DNA of 64,000 bases from Rheinheimera sp. 4Y26 (GCF_025245835.1 NZ_JAOBWS010000003.1:248001-312000), one strand, 5' to 3'. Counted from the first letter of the stretch, positions 33,606-42,555 are shown. The notes: generated by a model from the letters alone, not told the origin. A program made the numbers and translations.

Positions 33606-34709
33606 CTAAAGTGGTTTCTCCGGCAGCTCTGGCTTTGTATCGGGCAAATCCAGCAGCTCGCGCCGAATGATCCACTGCTCGTCCGGCGGTAACAACCTGT
33701 CCATCGGGTAAGAGGCCAGATTATCGGCTTGCAGGACCTCAATTTGTGGCGCCACATAAGCTGGCACCCGCTCTTTTTGTAACAGCCTTATTGCCAGGTC
33801 AACCGCAATCCGCGCCTGGATCACCGGCGAGTCGGTGACAGCTGCGGCTATCAGGCCTTGTTGTAACAGCTCAATGACAGCCGGATTGGCATAATAAGCC
33901 ACAATTTTTGGCAAAGGTTTGGCACCGCCCTGCGATTTGCCGGCCTGATCTTTATGCAATAACTGCTGATGCAATAACTGCGACACCACTTTAGCGGCAA
34001 CTGCATTGGCCAGCACCACATCCACATCAGGATTTTTAGCAAAAAAATTACGGGCAAGACCCGCCTGACTAAAAGCGTCTGTTGGACCATAACCTGCATG
34101 CAACACCTGAGTTTGGCTGCCCCGTAGCGTATTTGTTAACCCTGTTTCAGCATCCCGTACCCAGGCTGCACCTTCCGGCCCCGGAAACCAGGCAAGTTTT
34201 AATGGCTTGTTGCCGTGCGGCTTTAAAATATATTGGGCGGCGGCGGCCGACATACCGGCAAAAGACAACGACGAATGACTACTGACCCCGGCACTGTCGA
34301 TGCCGTTAATCAGGTCTATCACCGGAATTCCCCTGGCGCTGAGCTGCCGGATTTGCGCATCCAGCCCATTGGCAGAGATAGCCGCAATAATATAAGCGTC
34401 GGCTTTTTTCTGTTCGCATAACCTGAGTTGTTCAATTTGTTTGGTGGCATTTTCGTAACCTCCGGCTTCATAAATACCCAGCATCACGCCTTGTCTGGCC
34501 GCTTCTTCCGATAAACCCCAAGCCACGCCCCACCAATAATGATCTTTGCCATGGGGCAACAAGGCACATAAGCGCCATTGCCGCTGGGCCTTGGGCAAAG
34601 GGTTGTATTGTTGTTTTTGACCATCTGCTATCACAGGTACCGGAAACCAGTGAGCTGCAAGTGCAGGACAGATAAGCAATGACAGAAAAAGCGCCACAAT
34701 TCGTTTCAT
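33606..34709 (-). CDS. TorT-like periplasmic binding protein
   Basis: 367 residues. ATG 34709 has CAGGAG eight bases before; an upstream in-frame start would add 10 residues without a signal. The signal peptide (IVALFLSLLICPALAAHW) is followed by FPVPVIADGQ, WRLCALLPHGKDHYWWGVAWGL, AYIIAAISANGL and GIPVIDLINGI, the TorT/sugar-binding (type 1) fold. In E. coli TorT presents TMAO to the sensor TorS. No torS, torR or torCAD is nearby, so the ligand is unknown. Together with the two other orphan binding proteins in this window it suggests that sensing partners are encoded elsewhere. Confidence 0.8.
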   Translation of the reverse strand: MKRIVALFLSLLICPALAAHWFPVPVIADGQKQQYNPLPKAQRQWRLCALLPHGKDHYWWGVAWGLSEEAARQGVMLGIYEAGGYENATKQIEQLRLCEQKKADAYIIAAISANGLDAQIRQLSARGIPVIDLINGIDSAGVSSHSSLSFAGMSAAAAQYILKPHGNKPLKLAWFPGPEGAAWVRDAETGLTNTLRGSQTQVLHAGYGPTDAFSQAGLARNFFAKNPDVDVVLANAVAAKVVSQLLHQQLLHKDQAGKSQGGAKPLPKIVAYYANPAVIELLQQGLIAAAVTDSPVIQARIAVDLAIRLLQKERVPAYVAPQIEVLQADNLASYPMDRLLPPDEQWIIRRELLDLPDTKPELPEKPL

Positions 34710-34920
34710 CAACAACACTCCTGACATCCATGACAACAAGGCTTATGGCTCAGGCCCGGGTGCATGCAGCACAGCTTGCAGCGACAACACAGGCAACAGT
34801 CACATTCTGAATCGACTGAGCCTTTATTGCTTAGCCGCGGTTTTTTCAGGGAAATTTGCTTGGCAGCCAAAGCGGCAAACATTAGCATAGAGCACTTTTC
34901 GATAAATGATGGAACATCAG

Positions 34921-35544
34921 ATGAGCCTGACCCAGACCTTGTGCCGGCTTGCCGCCGGTTTTAGTCTGCTGCTGTTATTAGCCTCTTGCAGCAGTATCAG
35001 TAAAGATGAATGTTTGCGTGGTGACTGGTACAGCCTGGGCGTTAACGATGGCAAAGCCGGCACTCTGGCCAGTAAGTTTCGCGACTATCAAAAAGACTGT
35101 ACTGAACATGGTGTCACGCCCGACTTTAAAGCCTATCAGCAAGGTCATAGCCAGGGTTTAGTGTTTTATTGTGATTTCCCGCACGGTGAAGCCCGTGGCC
35201 GCAGTGGCGCTGAATACAACACGGCCTGCAGCGGTAAACTTGAAGCCGATTTTCGCCGTGGTTATCAGCAAGGCCGGCGCTGGTATCAGGCCAAATCGAA
35301 GGTGGACGAATTAGGCTCAGCCATTAACAGCATCCAAATGCGGATAGAACAGCATAAAGATGAGATTTATCGCAGCAATCAACAAATTGCGATGGAAAAT
35401 GACCCAAACCGTCGGGCTTCTTTGTTATACCGCACCGACAGGCTCAGAGATGAACTGGAAGATTTCCACACCGAACTTGGCCGGTTACAGGTACAGTTTT
35501 ATCAGGCACAACAAGCATTTGCACCACTAAACCGATCTTATTAA
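34921..35544 (+). CDS. DUF2799 lipoprotein
   Basis: 207 residues from ATG 34921, with GGA seven bases upstream; ATG 34906 is weaker. The signal peptide ends in a lipobox (LLLASC). The DUF2799 pattern is CLRGDWYSLGVNDGKAG, CTEHGVTPDFKAYQQGHSQGL and YCDFPHGEARGRSG, with several cysteines. The C-terminal 80 residues are coiled coil (SAINSIQMRIEQHKDEIYR, LRDELEDFHTELGRLQVQF). It is an envelope lipoprotein of unknown function. The terminator is directly downstream. Confidence 0.85.
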   Translation: MSLTQTLCRLAAGFSLLLLLASCSSISKDECLRGDWYSLGVNDGKAGTLASKFRDYQKDCTEHGVTPDFKAYQQGHSQGLVFYCDFPHGEARGRSGAEYNTACSGKLEADFRRGYQQGRRWYQAKSKVDELGSAINSIQMRIEQHKDEIYRSNQQIAMENDPNRRASLLYRTDRLRDELEDFHTELGRLQVQFYQAQQAFAPLNRSY

Positions 35545-35566
35545 CTAACATTTATCGCCCGGCAAA

Positions 35567-35599
35567 AACGGCAGCAAAGGCTGCCGTTGTTGTTTGTGG
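35567..35599 (+). terminator. Terminator after the DUF2799 gene
   Basis: AACGGCAGC (35567-35575), loop AAAG, GCTGCCGTT (35580-35588), then GTTGTTTG. A perfect 9-bp stem about 20 bases after the stop codon. Confidence 0.8.
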
Positions 35600-35647
35600 C
35601 GTTACTGCAGCGTTACAGCACCGGTCAGGCTTGCGCTTTGCTGTTGT

Positions 35648-37711
35648 TTAACCCTGTTTGAGCCGGTGATATAAATCAGATTGCTGATACCTGAGCCAGC
35701 CCCAGTGCTGTAATAATTGCTCTGCGGCCTGCAGCTGTGGCGCTGTAAGTTCGGGCTGTTGTTTGCGGTACAACATCAGGCGCTTATCGCCACTCTCACT
35801 TTGAGCACTAAAATATTTATCGCGAAAATCATAGACCAGTCTGTTGTTTTCGCTGCTGATTGCAGCAATTTGTAAAGGCGCCCGGATAAGCCCCACCACC
35901 TGAAGCACAGCAGGCGCATATGCTGCGTGCTCTGCCACTGTTGGCGGTAACAACAACGCCTGGCGCAACATCAGCTCAGCCATCTGCACATGGCCAAAGA
36001 CCGCTGGCAATTGTTGTTGCTGATTGCTGACATAAAAAATCCGGGTCTGGGCGTCATTGAGCTGATGGCCATGTCCTAAAAAACCATCATCAAACAACGA
36101 CTCGCCATGATCGGCCGTCACCACCAATAAGCTGTTATCCAGCACCTGATGCTTCGCCAATAATTGCCGGATTTGCCCAAGCGCCAGATCGGCATTGGCT
36201 ACCGCATTGGCGTAACTTTGTTCCAGCAATTTTTTATTGCGCTCATTTATTTGGCTGCGGCTTATCAGCACCTCACTGAGCAGCTTTTTTGTCTGACCAT
36301 GCACATAAGGGTAATGCGCCGCCTGCAGATTAATGTACACAAACTGCGGCTGTTGCCAGTTGAGCTCGCTGAATCTCTGCGCAACCTGCTGCACTACCCT
36401 GTCTTCACTGAGACGCAGCGACCCCAGGGTGGTTGAGGGGTACACCCTGTCTTCTATTGCGGTTTTGGCGTCAAAATAATAATGTCCGGGCTGTTTCATC
36501 CCTACTGTAGCGGCCACATCACCAAAATCTTCGGCCTGGCCCGAAATATAGTTTTGCTGATAACCCAGTTTGCCAAGCGCCTGCACCAGGCTCATTTCCA
36601 CAGGTCTGCTGCTTAAACTGCGGTTAAACAAAGCTTTGAGTGAACTGGTGGTAAAACCGGTATGGCTGTAAACCTGCTGACTAAAACTGCCTTGTCTGGC
36701 AATAGCCGACAACTCTGGCATCACGGCTTTGCCGTTTAAAGTGGCAAACAGCTGATCCGCCCTGACACTTTCCAGCACCACCAACACCAGATGTTGTGGC
36801 CGGCGCTGCTCGCTGATGGCTTGTTTTACCAGCGCAGGCAGTGGGTCCTCTGGTTTTGGCAAAGCTGGCAAATCACCAAATAAGTCATCTTCATCGATAC
36901 CATTGCCCGGTATATCCATGGCACCCGGAAATCTTTTGGCATCAAATGGATGTTGATCAACCTTAGGTAAAAACCAGCCGTAACCGTCGCCATCGGCATC
37001 GGTCAGGGCTGTGGCGACAGCAGCAAACAGCTGCTGCGAAACCTTTTTCTCAAGTGCATCATGGTATTGCTGCCTTGCGCCCACCCATTGCAATTGCGGC
37101 AACATCAGCAATAAACACCAGCATGTGAGCAGCCACCAGCCACGCCTGTGGGGTAATAAGGTCAGACGGTGGCGCTCGAGCCGGCGGTACACCAGCCATA
37201 ACAACAGCACCAACAATAACAGCGGCGCCAGCAGCAATAGCAGATGAATGCCAAGCTCGCCCGCTACCATGCGAATCGCCTGCCAGCCACTGCCGCCGCC
37301 CAGATTCTGCAGCACCTGCCAATCCATATTGCCGCCAAAATAATCCACCAGCTCAGTGCGCAGCAGCACGGTACAGAGCAGCGCCGTTAGCAGCAATAAC
37401 ATAAACATCAGATGGCTGCGTAAGCTGGCTTTACCACGCAGCAACAGCAAATACAGGCTAAAGGCGAATAAAATAAGGGCAATGTCGGCCACAGCAGAGA
37501 GCAGCACAAACAGCAGACGTTCAAAGGGTTCATCAAAAGTCAGAGGGCGCAAAAAACCCGGCGCGGCAAATAAATCAAATTGCCGCACTAACAACAGGCT
37601 TTCGCTGGCACACAGCACTGCCGCCACCAGACACAACAACAGCAATGAAATTTTATCGATGTGAAGATGGCGACGATACCAATCTATGCCGCTTTTTATA
37701 AATGATTTCAT
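35648..37711 (-). CDS. Inner-membrane sulfatase-fold enzyme (LtaS/phosphoethanolamine transferase-like)
   Basis: 687 residues. About five N-terminal transmembrane helices (residues 20-210) are followed by a periplasmic alkaline-phosphatase-superfamily domain. That domain has VLVVLESVRADQLF, a nucleophile candidate Thr in HTGFTTSSLKALFN (about 353), and metal ligands in TADHGES and GHGHQLND. Before it (about 236-275) lies a calcium-loop-like insert, DADGDGYG ... RFPGAMDIPGNGIDEDD, resembling the MopE-type metal-binding repeat but without its cysteines. It probably transfers or removes a phospho-group on a surface glycan or lipid. Its start overlaps the stop of the DUF2238 gene by one base (TAATG). 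Confidence 0.85.
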   Translation of the reverse strand: MKSFIKSGIDWYRRHLHIDKISLLLLCLVAAVLCASESLLLVRQFDLFAAPGFLRPLTFDEPFERLLFVLLSAVADIALILFAFSLYLLLLRGKASLRSHLMFMLLLLTALLCTVLLRTELVDYFGGNMDWQVLQNLGGGSGWQAIRMVAGELGIHLLLLLAPLLLLVLLLWLVYRRLERHRLTLLPHRRGWWLLTCWCLLLMLPQLQWVGARQQYHDALEKKVSQQLFAAVATALTDADGDGYGWFLPKVDQHPFDAKRFPGAMDIPGNGIDEDDLFGDLPALPKPEDPLPALVKQAISEQRRPQHLVLVVLESVRADQLFATLNGKAVMPELSAIARQGSFSQQVYSHTGFTTSSLKALFNRSLSSRPVEMSLVQALGKLGYQQNYISGQAEDFGDVAATVGMKQPGHYYFDAKTAIEDRVYPSTTLGSLRLSEDRVVQQVAQRFSELNWQQPQFVYINLQAAHYPYVHGQTKKLLSEVLISRSQINERNKKLLEQSYANAVANADLALGQIRQLLAKHQVLDNSLLVVTADHGESLFDDGFLGHGHQLNDAQTRIFYVSNQQQQLPAVFGHVQMAELMLRQALLLPPTVAEHAAYAPAVLQVVGLIRAPLQIAAISSENNRLVYDFRDKYFSAQSESGDKRLMLYRKQQPELTAPQLQAAEQLLQHWGWLRYQQSDLYHRLKQG

Positions 37712-38358
37712 TAACTTGTGGCTGCCCCAGGTCTGAGCGCATTGAGTTGCCGCTGGTGCAATTTGCCAAGCAGCAATAAAGCCGATATGGCGCCGAGCAA
37801 CGCCAGAAACATATCAGACTGGGTATCCCACATATCACCCTGCGTGCCTAAAAACTCGTCGGCGCCCTGACCCAGGGCCAAAGCAGCGCCCCACTCTATC
37901 AGCTCATAACTGGCACTGATGGCAAGCACCACACAAAGGATCAGAAAATTCAGCATTCTGGCCGAACGGACATAAGCGCCCCGCCATAAAACTTCCCGCG
38001 CCGCTATGGCAGGCACCAGCCCCTGAAAAAAGTGGCCAATTTTGTCATAAGGGTTGCGATCAAGTTCCAGCCATTGCTGCAGCATAAACCCCAAAGGCAC
38101 ACGGGCATAAGTGTAAGCACCACCGACGATCAGCACGACACAGTGCCAGAAAATCAAAAAATACAATAAGCTGGTCAGCGGATAGCGGTGTTTACTCCAC
38201 CACAATAACGGCAGCACTATCAGCACCGGCAGCACTTCCATCAGCCAGGTGATACGATCGTAGGGTGCCAGACCCGACCAGACTAATAACAAAATTAACA
38301 CCAGACTGCCGAGCCACTGTAACAGCAGCCCTGGAGAAAAAACGGAAGACATCTGCAC
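37711..38358 (-). CDS. DUF2238/YjdF-like inner-membrane protein
   Basis: About 215 residues. No ATG opens the frame. GTG 38358 has AGAGG six bases before, with ATG 38352 as the alternative. Six or so transmembrane helices are present, with conserved polar residues of the family: PYDKIGHFFQGLVPAIAAREV, SYELIEWGAAL, GTQGDMWDTQSDMFLALLGA. Function is unknown. The DxxGHFxQG and EWxxA residues inside the membrane suggest an active site. It is upstream of and coupled to the sulfatase gene, so a joint envelope role is likely. Confidence 0.87.
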   Translation of the reverse strand: MQMSSVFSPGLLLQWLGSLVLILLLVWSGLAPYDRITWLMEVLPVLIVLPLLWWSKHRYPLTSLLYFLIFWHCVVLIVGGAYTYARVPLGFMLQQWLELDRNPYDKIGHFFQGLVPAIAAREVLWRGAYVRSARMLNFLILCVVLAISASYELIEWGAALALGQGADEFLGTQGDMWDTQSDMFLALLGAISALLLLGKLHQRQLNALRPGAATS

Positions 38359-38514
38359 TTTAAACCTCTGTAAAAACAAAACCCTGGCCAGAATCTGTCC
38401 GACCGGGCTGCAAGCCTTTGCTCAGGCTTTGCCAGTCCTTTTTCATTTACAAATATTCAACCCGGTGGCACATTGACTGCTGTAATGCAGTTTTGCCCAT
38501 TAAAAGGAGTTTGT

Positions 38515-39447
38515 ATGCCGGAGTTATTTGTCCCTGTTTTATCCGTGATTGCTGTGTTGATAGTGATCAGCAAAGCCGTGCTGATTGTGCCACAAAATAT
38601 GGCTTTTATCGTGGAACGTTTAGGCAAATATCATGACACCATGACCGCAGGGATGCAGTTTATCATCCCCTTTATTGACCGCATCGCTTATCGCGTATCA
38701 CTGAAAGAAAGTGCCATTGATATTCCAAGCCAGGCCGCCATTACCAAAGACAACATCAGTCTGACCATAGATGGTGTGCTTTATATCAAAGTGATGGAAC
38801 CATACAAAGCATCTTATGGTATTGATAATTATGAATATGCGGTGATCCAACTGGCACAAACTTCAATGCGTTCTGAACTGGGTAAACTGGATCTGGATAA
38901 AACTTTTGAAGAGCGTGACAACTTAAACGCCAAAATTATTGAAGCCATTAACCAGGCCTCTGCCGCTTGGGGTGTGCAGGTAATGCGCTATGAAGTAAAA
39001 GACATCAGCCCACCGGCTTCTGTGCTGGATGCGATGGAAAAACAAATGCGCGCCGAGCGGGAAAAACGCGCTGCTATTCTGGATTCTGAAGGTAAACGTC
39101 AGGCGGCCATTAACCTGGCTGAAGGCGAAAAACAGGCCACAGTACTGGCAGCTGAAGCCGACAAAGCCGAGCAGGTACTAAAAGCCGAAGGTGAAGCTTT
39201 GTCGATTGAACTGGTCGCCGCAGCCCGTGCCAAGGCGCTGACGATGATTGGTGAAGCGGCAGCAACCACTGAAGGTCAGGCTGCGGTGCAACTGGATTTA
39301 GCCACTGAAGCCATAGCTGCGAAAAAAGCCATTGCCCGCGCTTCGACCGTGGTGCTGATGGATAACGATAAATCAGCCGCCGGCCATACTGTGGCAGAAG
39401 CGCTGAGTGTAGTGGCGGCAATGCAAAAATCCGGCAGCCTCAGTTAA
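38515..39447 (+). CDS. SPFH/stomatin-like membrane protein (QmcA-type)
   Basis: 310 residues from ATG 38515, with AAAGGAG six bases upstream. An N-terminal membrane helix (VPVLSVIAVLIVISKAVLIV) is followed by the SPFH domain: VPQNMAFIVERLGKYHDTM, GMQFIIPFIDRIAYRVSLKE and SMRSELGKLDLDKTFEERD. A long Ala/Glu coiled coil runs from about 180 to 270. These proteins form membrane-bound cages around proteases and organise lipid microdomains. The NfeD partner follows after 9 bases, the usual pairing. Confidence 0.93.
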   Translation: MPELFVPVLSVIAVLIVISKAVLIVPQNMAFIVERLGKYHDTMTAGMQFIIPFIDRIAYRVSLKESAIDIPSQAAITKDNISLTIDGVLYIKVMEPYKASYGIDNYEYAVIQLAQTSMRSELGKLDLDKTFEERDNLNAKIIEAINQASAAWGVQVMRYEVKDISPPASVLDAMEKQMRAEREKRAAILDSEGKRQAAINLAEGEKQATVLAAEADKAEQVLKAEGEALSIELVAAARAKALTMIGEAAATTEGQAAVQLDLATEAIAAKKAIARASTVVLMDNDKSAAGHTVAEALSVVAAMQKSGSLS

Positions 39448-39456
39448 GGAATAACT

Positions 39457-39933
39457 ATGGAGTTATCTATTACAACCTGGCTGATTTTACTGGGTATTTT
39501 ATGTGTGATTCTCTTGCCTTTTGCCGTGCCCGGCATTTTAGAGGCGTTGTTGTCACTGGGTATCGCCAGCTTTTTGGCGGCTACTTTGTTGTCGCTGGGC
39601 ATTTTACCTGACTCCTGGCCAGCCATGTTGACCGCCCTGGCCATCAGCACTTTATTGCTGGCGTTGTTGCTGTGGAAACCGCTTCGGAAACTGCAGCAAG
39701 GCAATGAAAAACTAACAGAAAACCCGGCCATTTCTGATTTTGTCGGCAACCGCTTAACCCTAAGTGCTGACGCCAGCAAAAGCCACAGCAGCACAGTGCA
39801 ATTTAGTGGCCTGAGCTGGCAGCTGAAGTTAAGCCCGGATTGCCCAAGCGATACTTTACCGGCCGGCACTGAGGTTGAGATCACAAGCGCCACTGTAGGC
39901 TTATTGCTGGTGACTTTGCCCCGGCAGCAATAA
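39457..39933 (+). CDS. NfeD-like membrane protein
   Basis: 158 residues from ATG 39457, with AAGGA six bases upstream. Three or four transmembrane helices lie in the first 80 residues, then a short OB-fold (about 95-158): DFVGNRLTLSADASKSHS, LSWQLKLSPDCPSDTLPAGTEVEITS. This is the short NfeD type, without the ClpP-like protease domain. It acts with the upstream SPFH protein in membrane organisation or stress tolerance. The ribosome-binding site and 9-base gap point to one operon. Confidence 0.9.
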   Translation: MELSITTWLILLGILCVILLPFAVPGILEALLSLGIASFLAATLLSLGILPDSWPAMLTALAISTLLLALLLWKPLRKLQQGNEKLTENPAISDFVGNRLTLSADASKSHSSTVQFSGLSWQLKLSPDCPSDTLPAGTEVEITSATVGLLLVTLPRQQ

Positions 39934-40003
39934 GCATTGGTAACGCAAACTGCGGTGCTTTAGCCGACACTTGCATGCAGAGCCTAAACTCGGTACTACA
40001 GCT

Positions 40004-40032
40004 AAAAAACGCTGCAATTGCAGCGTTTTTTT
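40004..40032 (+). terminator. Bidirectional terminator between nfeD-like and rlu-like genes
   Basis: AACGCTGC (40008-40015), loop AATT, GCAGCGTT (40020-40027), with AAAAA before and TTTTTTT after. It serves both convergent genes. Confidence 0.92.
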
Positions 40033-40058
40033 ATTGGTTTTAAGACAACACCAAAGCT

Positions 40059-41000
40059 TTAACCGCTTAAGCCGGCTGCTGGTGTTTTCTGCCAGCTTTG
40101 CAGCTGCCGCTCTGAACAAAACTGCAGCATTTTGCCGCTGATGGGGTCGGTAAAACTTAAGCTTTTGGCCAACAGCTGTAGCGGCTCACTAAAATCCAGC
40201 GCCTGTTTTGGCAACAAGGTCGGATAATATTTGTCGTATAACAGCGGCAAACCAAGGCCCAGCATATGCACACGCAGCTGATGGGTTTTGCCGGTGAAAG
40301 GGGTTAGCTGAAATAAACCAAGCTGTTGATCCATATCCAATAACCTGATCTGAGAACGGGCATTCACCTCCCCCGCGACCTGTTGCATTAAAAACCTGGG
40401 TTCAGATTTGTCCAAGCGGTTTTCTATCAGCCACTCTTGCCCTGGCGTTAGCTGCGACCTCCCTTCCACTGACTGGCTTTTTGGCAAAGCCGCCACTGCC
40501 AGATAACTTTTCTGAATTTGTCCGCTGGCAAACAGCTGATAATAAGCAGCTCTGCTTGCTGGTTTTTTACTAAACAACACTAAACCAGCGGTTTCACGGT
40601 CAAGCCGGTGCACCGCAACTAAATCCGGCAGTTGATGTTGTTGTTTTAACCTTTCCAGCAGACATTCGTTCACATAATCGCCACCCGGAGTCACAGGCAA
40701 AAAATGTGGTTTACAGGCCACCAGAATATGCTCGTCCTGATAGACCAGCGTTTCACGAAAAGGAATTTTCGGCTCTGCTGTGACTTCCCGGTAATAACAT
40801 AAGCGCCGGCTTGGACTAAAAGCAGTGTCGGCTTTGACCACCTCACCACCAAACCAGTGAATTTTTCCTTGCGCAAAACGCTGTTGCCAAATGTCGGGGG
40901 AAATACGCGGAAACTGCAGGCATAAAAATTCCAGCAGGTTGGCACAACCCGGATTAATCGGGGGTAAGGTAATTTCAGAGGCCCGGTTGGCAATACTCAT
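40059..41000 (-). CDS. RluA-family pseudouridine synthase
   Basis: 313 residues from ATG 41000 (MSIANRASEI); the frame upstream has no family similarity. The first 80 residues form an atypical N-terminal part. The catalytic domain shows LVYQDEHILVACKPHFLPVTP, the active-site motif VAVHRLDRETAGLVLFSK with catalytic Asp, PFTGKTHQLRVHMLGLGLPLL and the final YPTLLP segment. It converts a uridine in rRNA or tRNA to pseudouridine; the target cannot be told from the sequence. The terminator at 40004-40032 is shared with nfeD. Confidence 0.92.
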   Translation of the reverse strand: MSIANRASEITLPPINPGCANLLEFLCLQFPRISPDIWQQRFAQGKIHWFGGEVVKADTAFSPSRRLCYYREVTAEPKIPFRETLVYQDEHILVACKPHFLPVTPGGDYVNECLLERLKQQHQLPDLVAVHRLDRETAGLVLFSKKPASRAAYYQLFASGQIQKSYLAVAALPKSQSVEGRSQLTPGQEWLIENRLDKSEPRFLMQQVAGEVNARSQIRLLDMDQQLGLFQLTPFTGKTHQLRVHMLGLGLPLLYDKYYPTLLPKQALDFSEPLQLLAKSLSFTDPISGKMLQFCSERQLQSWQKTPAAGLSG

Positions 41001-41119
41001 CGGCTGGCTCTTTGGATACAAACAAAGCCTTATGCTACCACAGTAAAGGCGTAGCCGGATCTGCAACTGCACTCGCTTAGGTAAGCAAAACAGCATACAA
41101 ATAAAAAAGAAATCAAATT

Positions 41120-41148
41120 AGCTTACATTATTAGATGTAAGCTATAAT
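41120..41148 (+). promoter_or_regulatory. Palindromic operator overlapping the satD promoter
   Basis: AGCTTACAT (41120-41128), spacer TATTAG, ATGTAAGCT (41135-41143) is a perfect 9-bp inverted repeat. TATAAT (41143-41148), a consensus -10, starts in its last base, and a further half-site ATTACAT lies at 41150-41156. A dimeric regulator bound here would block transcription of satD. Self-control by SatD is an inference. Confidence 0.65.
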
Positions 41149-41198
41149 GATTACATCTGACGATAATAACAGAAGAATCCGGCAGCATGGAGACACAA

Positions 41199-41813
41199 AT
41201 GGCCGTTTTTGCAGTGATCACAGGCGATCTGGTGAAATCATCCAGTTACCAAAGCACAGATTATGACCGGCTGTTGTATTTACTCGACCAAAGCCTGAGG
41301 TTATGTACTGAACCCCAGCATTTTAGTATCTACCGTGGGGATGCCTTTCAGTTGTTGCTTACAGACCCCAGCCAGGCGGTGCGCGCCGCTTTATTGCTCA
41401 GACTGAACTTAATTACTGAAGGTACAGATGCCAGGCTTTGTATTGCTATAGGCGCCGCCGATAATTTAAGGGCCGATATCAAAACCGCCACAGGGCCGGT
41501 CTTTACTTTGTCAGGCACCGGACTGGACCGGCTGTCGCAGCAGCGCTGGAGCCTGTATGACGCTGCGGGCAAACAGCCGCTTGATTTATTGTTCAGGTTT
41601 GCCGACCAGCGGCTGATGCAGCTGACCAAACGACAGGCTCAGGTGCTGTTGCTGTATTTTCTGGCCGAAGATAAATCCCATAAAAATCTGGCCAGCGAGC
41701 TCAATAGCTCCAGAGCCAATGTCACGGCCTTATTAAATCAGGCCAGTTACCTGTTATTTGACGACTTTTTGCAACATTGCCACCACTGGATCTCTGACTA
41801 TGTTCAACACTGA
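41199..41813 (+). CDS. satD: SatD family protein (cyclase-like domain plus helix-turn-helix)
   Basis: 204 residues. ATG 41199 has GGAG six bases before; ATG 41187, four codons earlier, lacks a site. The N-terminal part (VFAVITGDLVKSS, FSIYRGDAFQLLL, AVRAALLLRLNL) resembles a degenerate class III nucleotide-cyclase fold. The C-terminal 60 residues are a helix-turn-helix: LTKRQAQVLLLYFLAED, HKNLASELNSSRANVTALLN. Known family members are called DNA-binding and are linked to acid stress in streptococci. The gene overlaps the DUF3307 gene by 14 bases, which indicates strict co-expression. The palindrome in its promoter is a likely target. Confidence 0.82.
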   Translation: MAVFAVITGDLVKSSSYQSTDYDRLLYLLDQSLRLCTEPQHFSIYRGDAFQLLLTDPSQAVRAALLLRLNLITEGTDARLCIAIGAADNLRADIKTATGPVFTLSGTGLDRLSQQRWSLYDAAGKQPLDLLFRFADQRLMQLTKRQAQVLLLYFLAEDKSHKNLASELNSSRANVTALLNQASYLLFDDFLQHCHHWISDYVQH

Positions 41814-42555
41814 GTTTTTGCTACTTGCAGCCTTATTTGCGGTACACCTGCTGGCCGATTTTTACCTGCAACCCCAAAGCTGGATCACAGACCGGCAACG
41901 CCGTTTACGCTCCGGCGCTTTAGTGGCACATAGCCTGGTGCACAGCAGTGGTTATCTGCTGGTGCTGTTGTGGTGGAATCACAGTTATGGCTGGGGCTGG
42001 CACTTTGGCCCTGCACTGCTGGCAACTGCAGCTCTGGGTTTGAGTCATTATCTGATTGATTTAACAAAATCTTATGCCAAAAACAGCGCTGGCGTTTTTT
42101 TACTGGACCAACTGCTGCATGCGGTGATGCTCCTGCTGGTCTGGGGTTATTATTGTGATGGTTTTACTGCGCTGCAATCGGCATGGCAGCAGTTTTACCA
42201 GCCTGCTTACCTTGCTGTGCTGCTGGCGTATTTATGGGTGCTCAAACCCAGTTCGGTACTAATTCAACTGCTGCTGCAAAGCTGGCACAGTGCGCTGCCC
42301 AATCAGCAACGCCCCCAAACCTTACCTGCAGCCGGCCATCATATCGGCATGCTGGAAAGAGTGTTGATCCTGACATTTGTACTGCTGGAAGAATACGCCG
42401 GTGTCGGCTTTTTACTGGCCGCCAAATCAGTATTCCGTTTTGGCGATTTAACAAGAAGCAGCGAAACCAAACTGACCGAATATGTGCTGCTGGGCACTTT
42501 GCTCAGCGTCAGTCTGAGCTTTTTACCGGCTTTGTTATTTAAGTTATGGTTTTAA
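41800..42555 (+). CDS. DUF3307 inner-membrane protein, partner of SatD
   Basis: 251 residues from ATG 41800, inside the satD 3' end. About seven transmembrane helices. Conserved polar residues sit within them: HLLADFYLQPQSW, ALVAHSLVHS, GLSHYLIDLTK and LDQLLHAVMLL. These His/Asp/Gln positions look like a metal or proton site within the membrane. The C-terminal third has GMLERVLILTFVLLEEYAGVGFLLAAKSVFRFGD, a family landmark. The function is unknown; satD-DUF3307 pairing is recurrent as far as I recall. A membrane transporter or enzyme controlled by SatD is a reasonable guess. Confidence 0.85.
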   Translation: MFNTEFLLLAALFAVHLLADFYLQPQSWITDRQRRLRSGALVAHSLVHSSGYLLVLLWWNHSYGWGWHFGPALLATAALGLSHYLIDLTKSYAKNSAGVFLLDQLLHAVMLLLVWGYYCDGFTALQSAWQQFYQPAYLAVLLAYLWVLKPSSVLIQLLLQSWHSALPNQQRPQTLPAAGHHIGMLERVLILTFVLLEEYAGVGFLLAAKSVFRFGDLTRSSETKLTEYVLLGTLLSVSLSFLPALLFKLWF

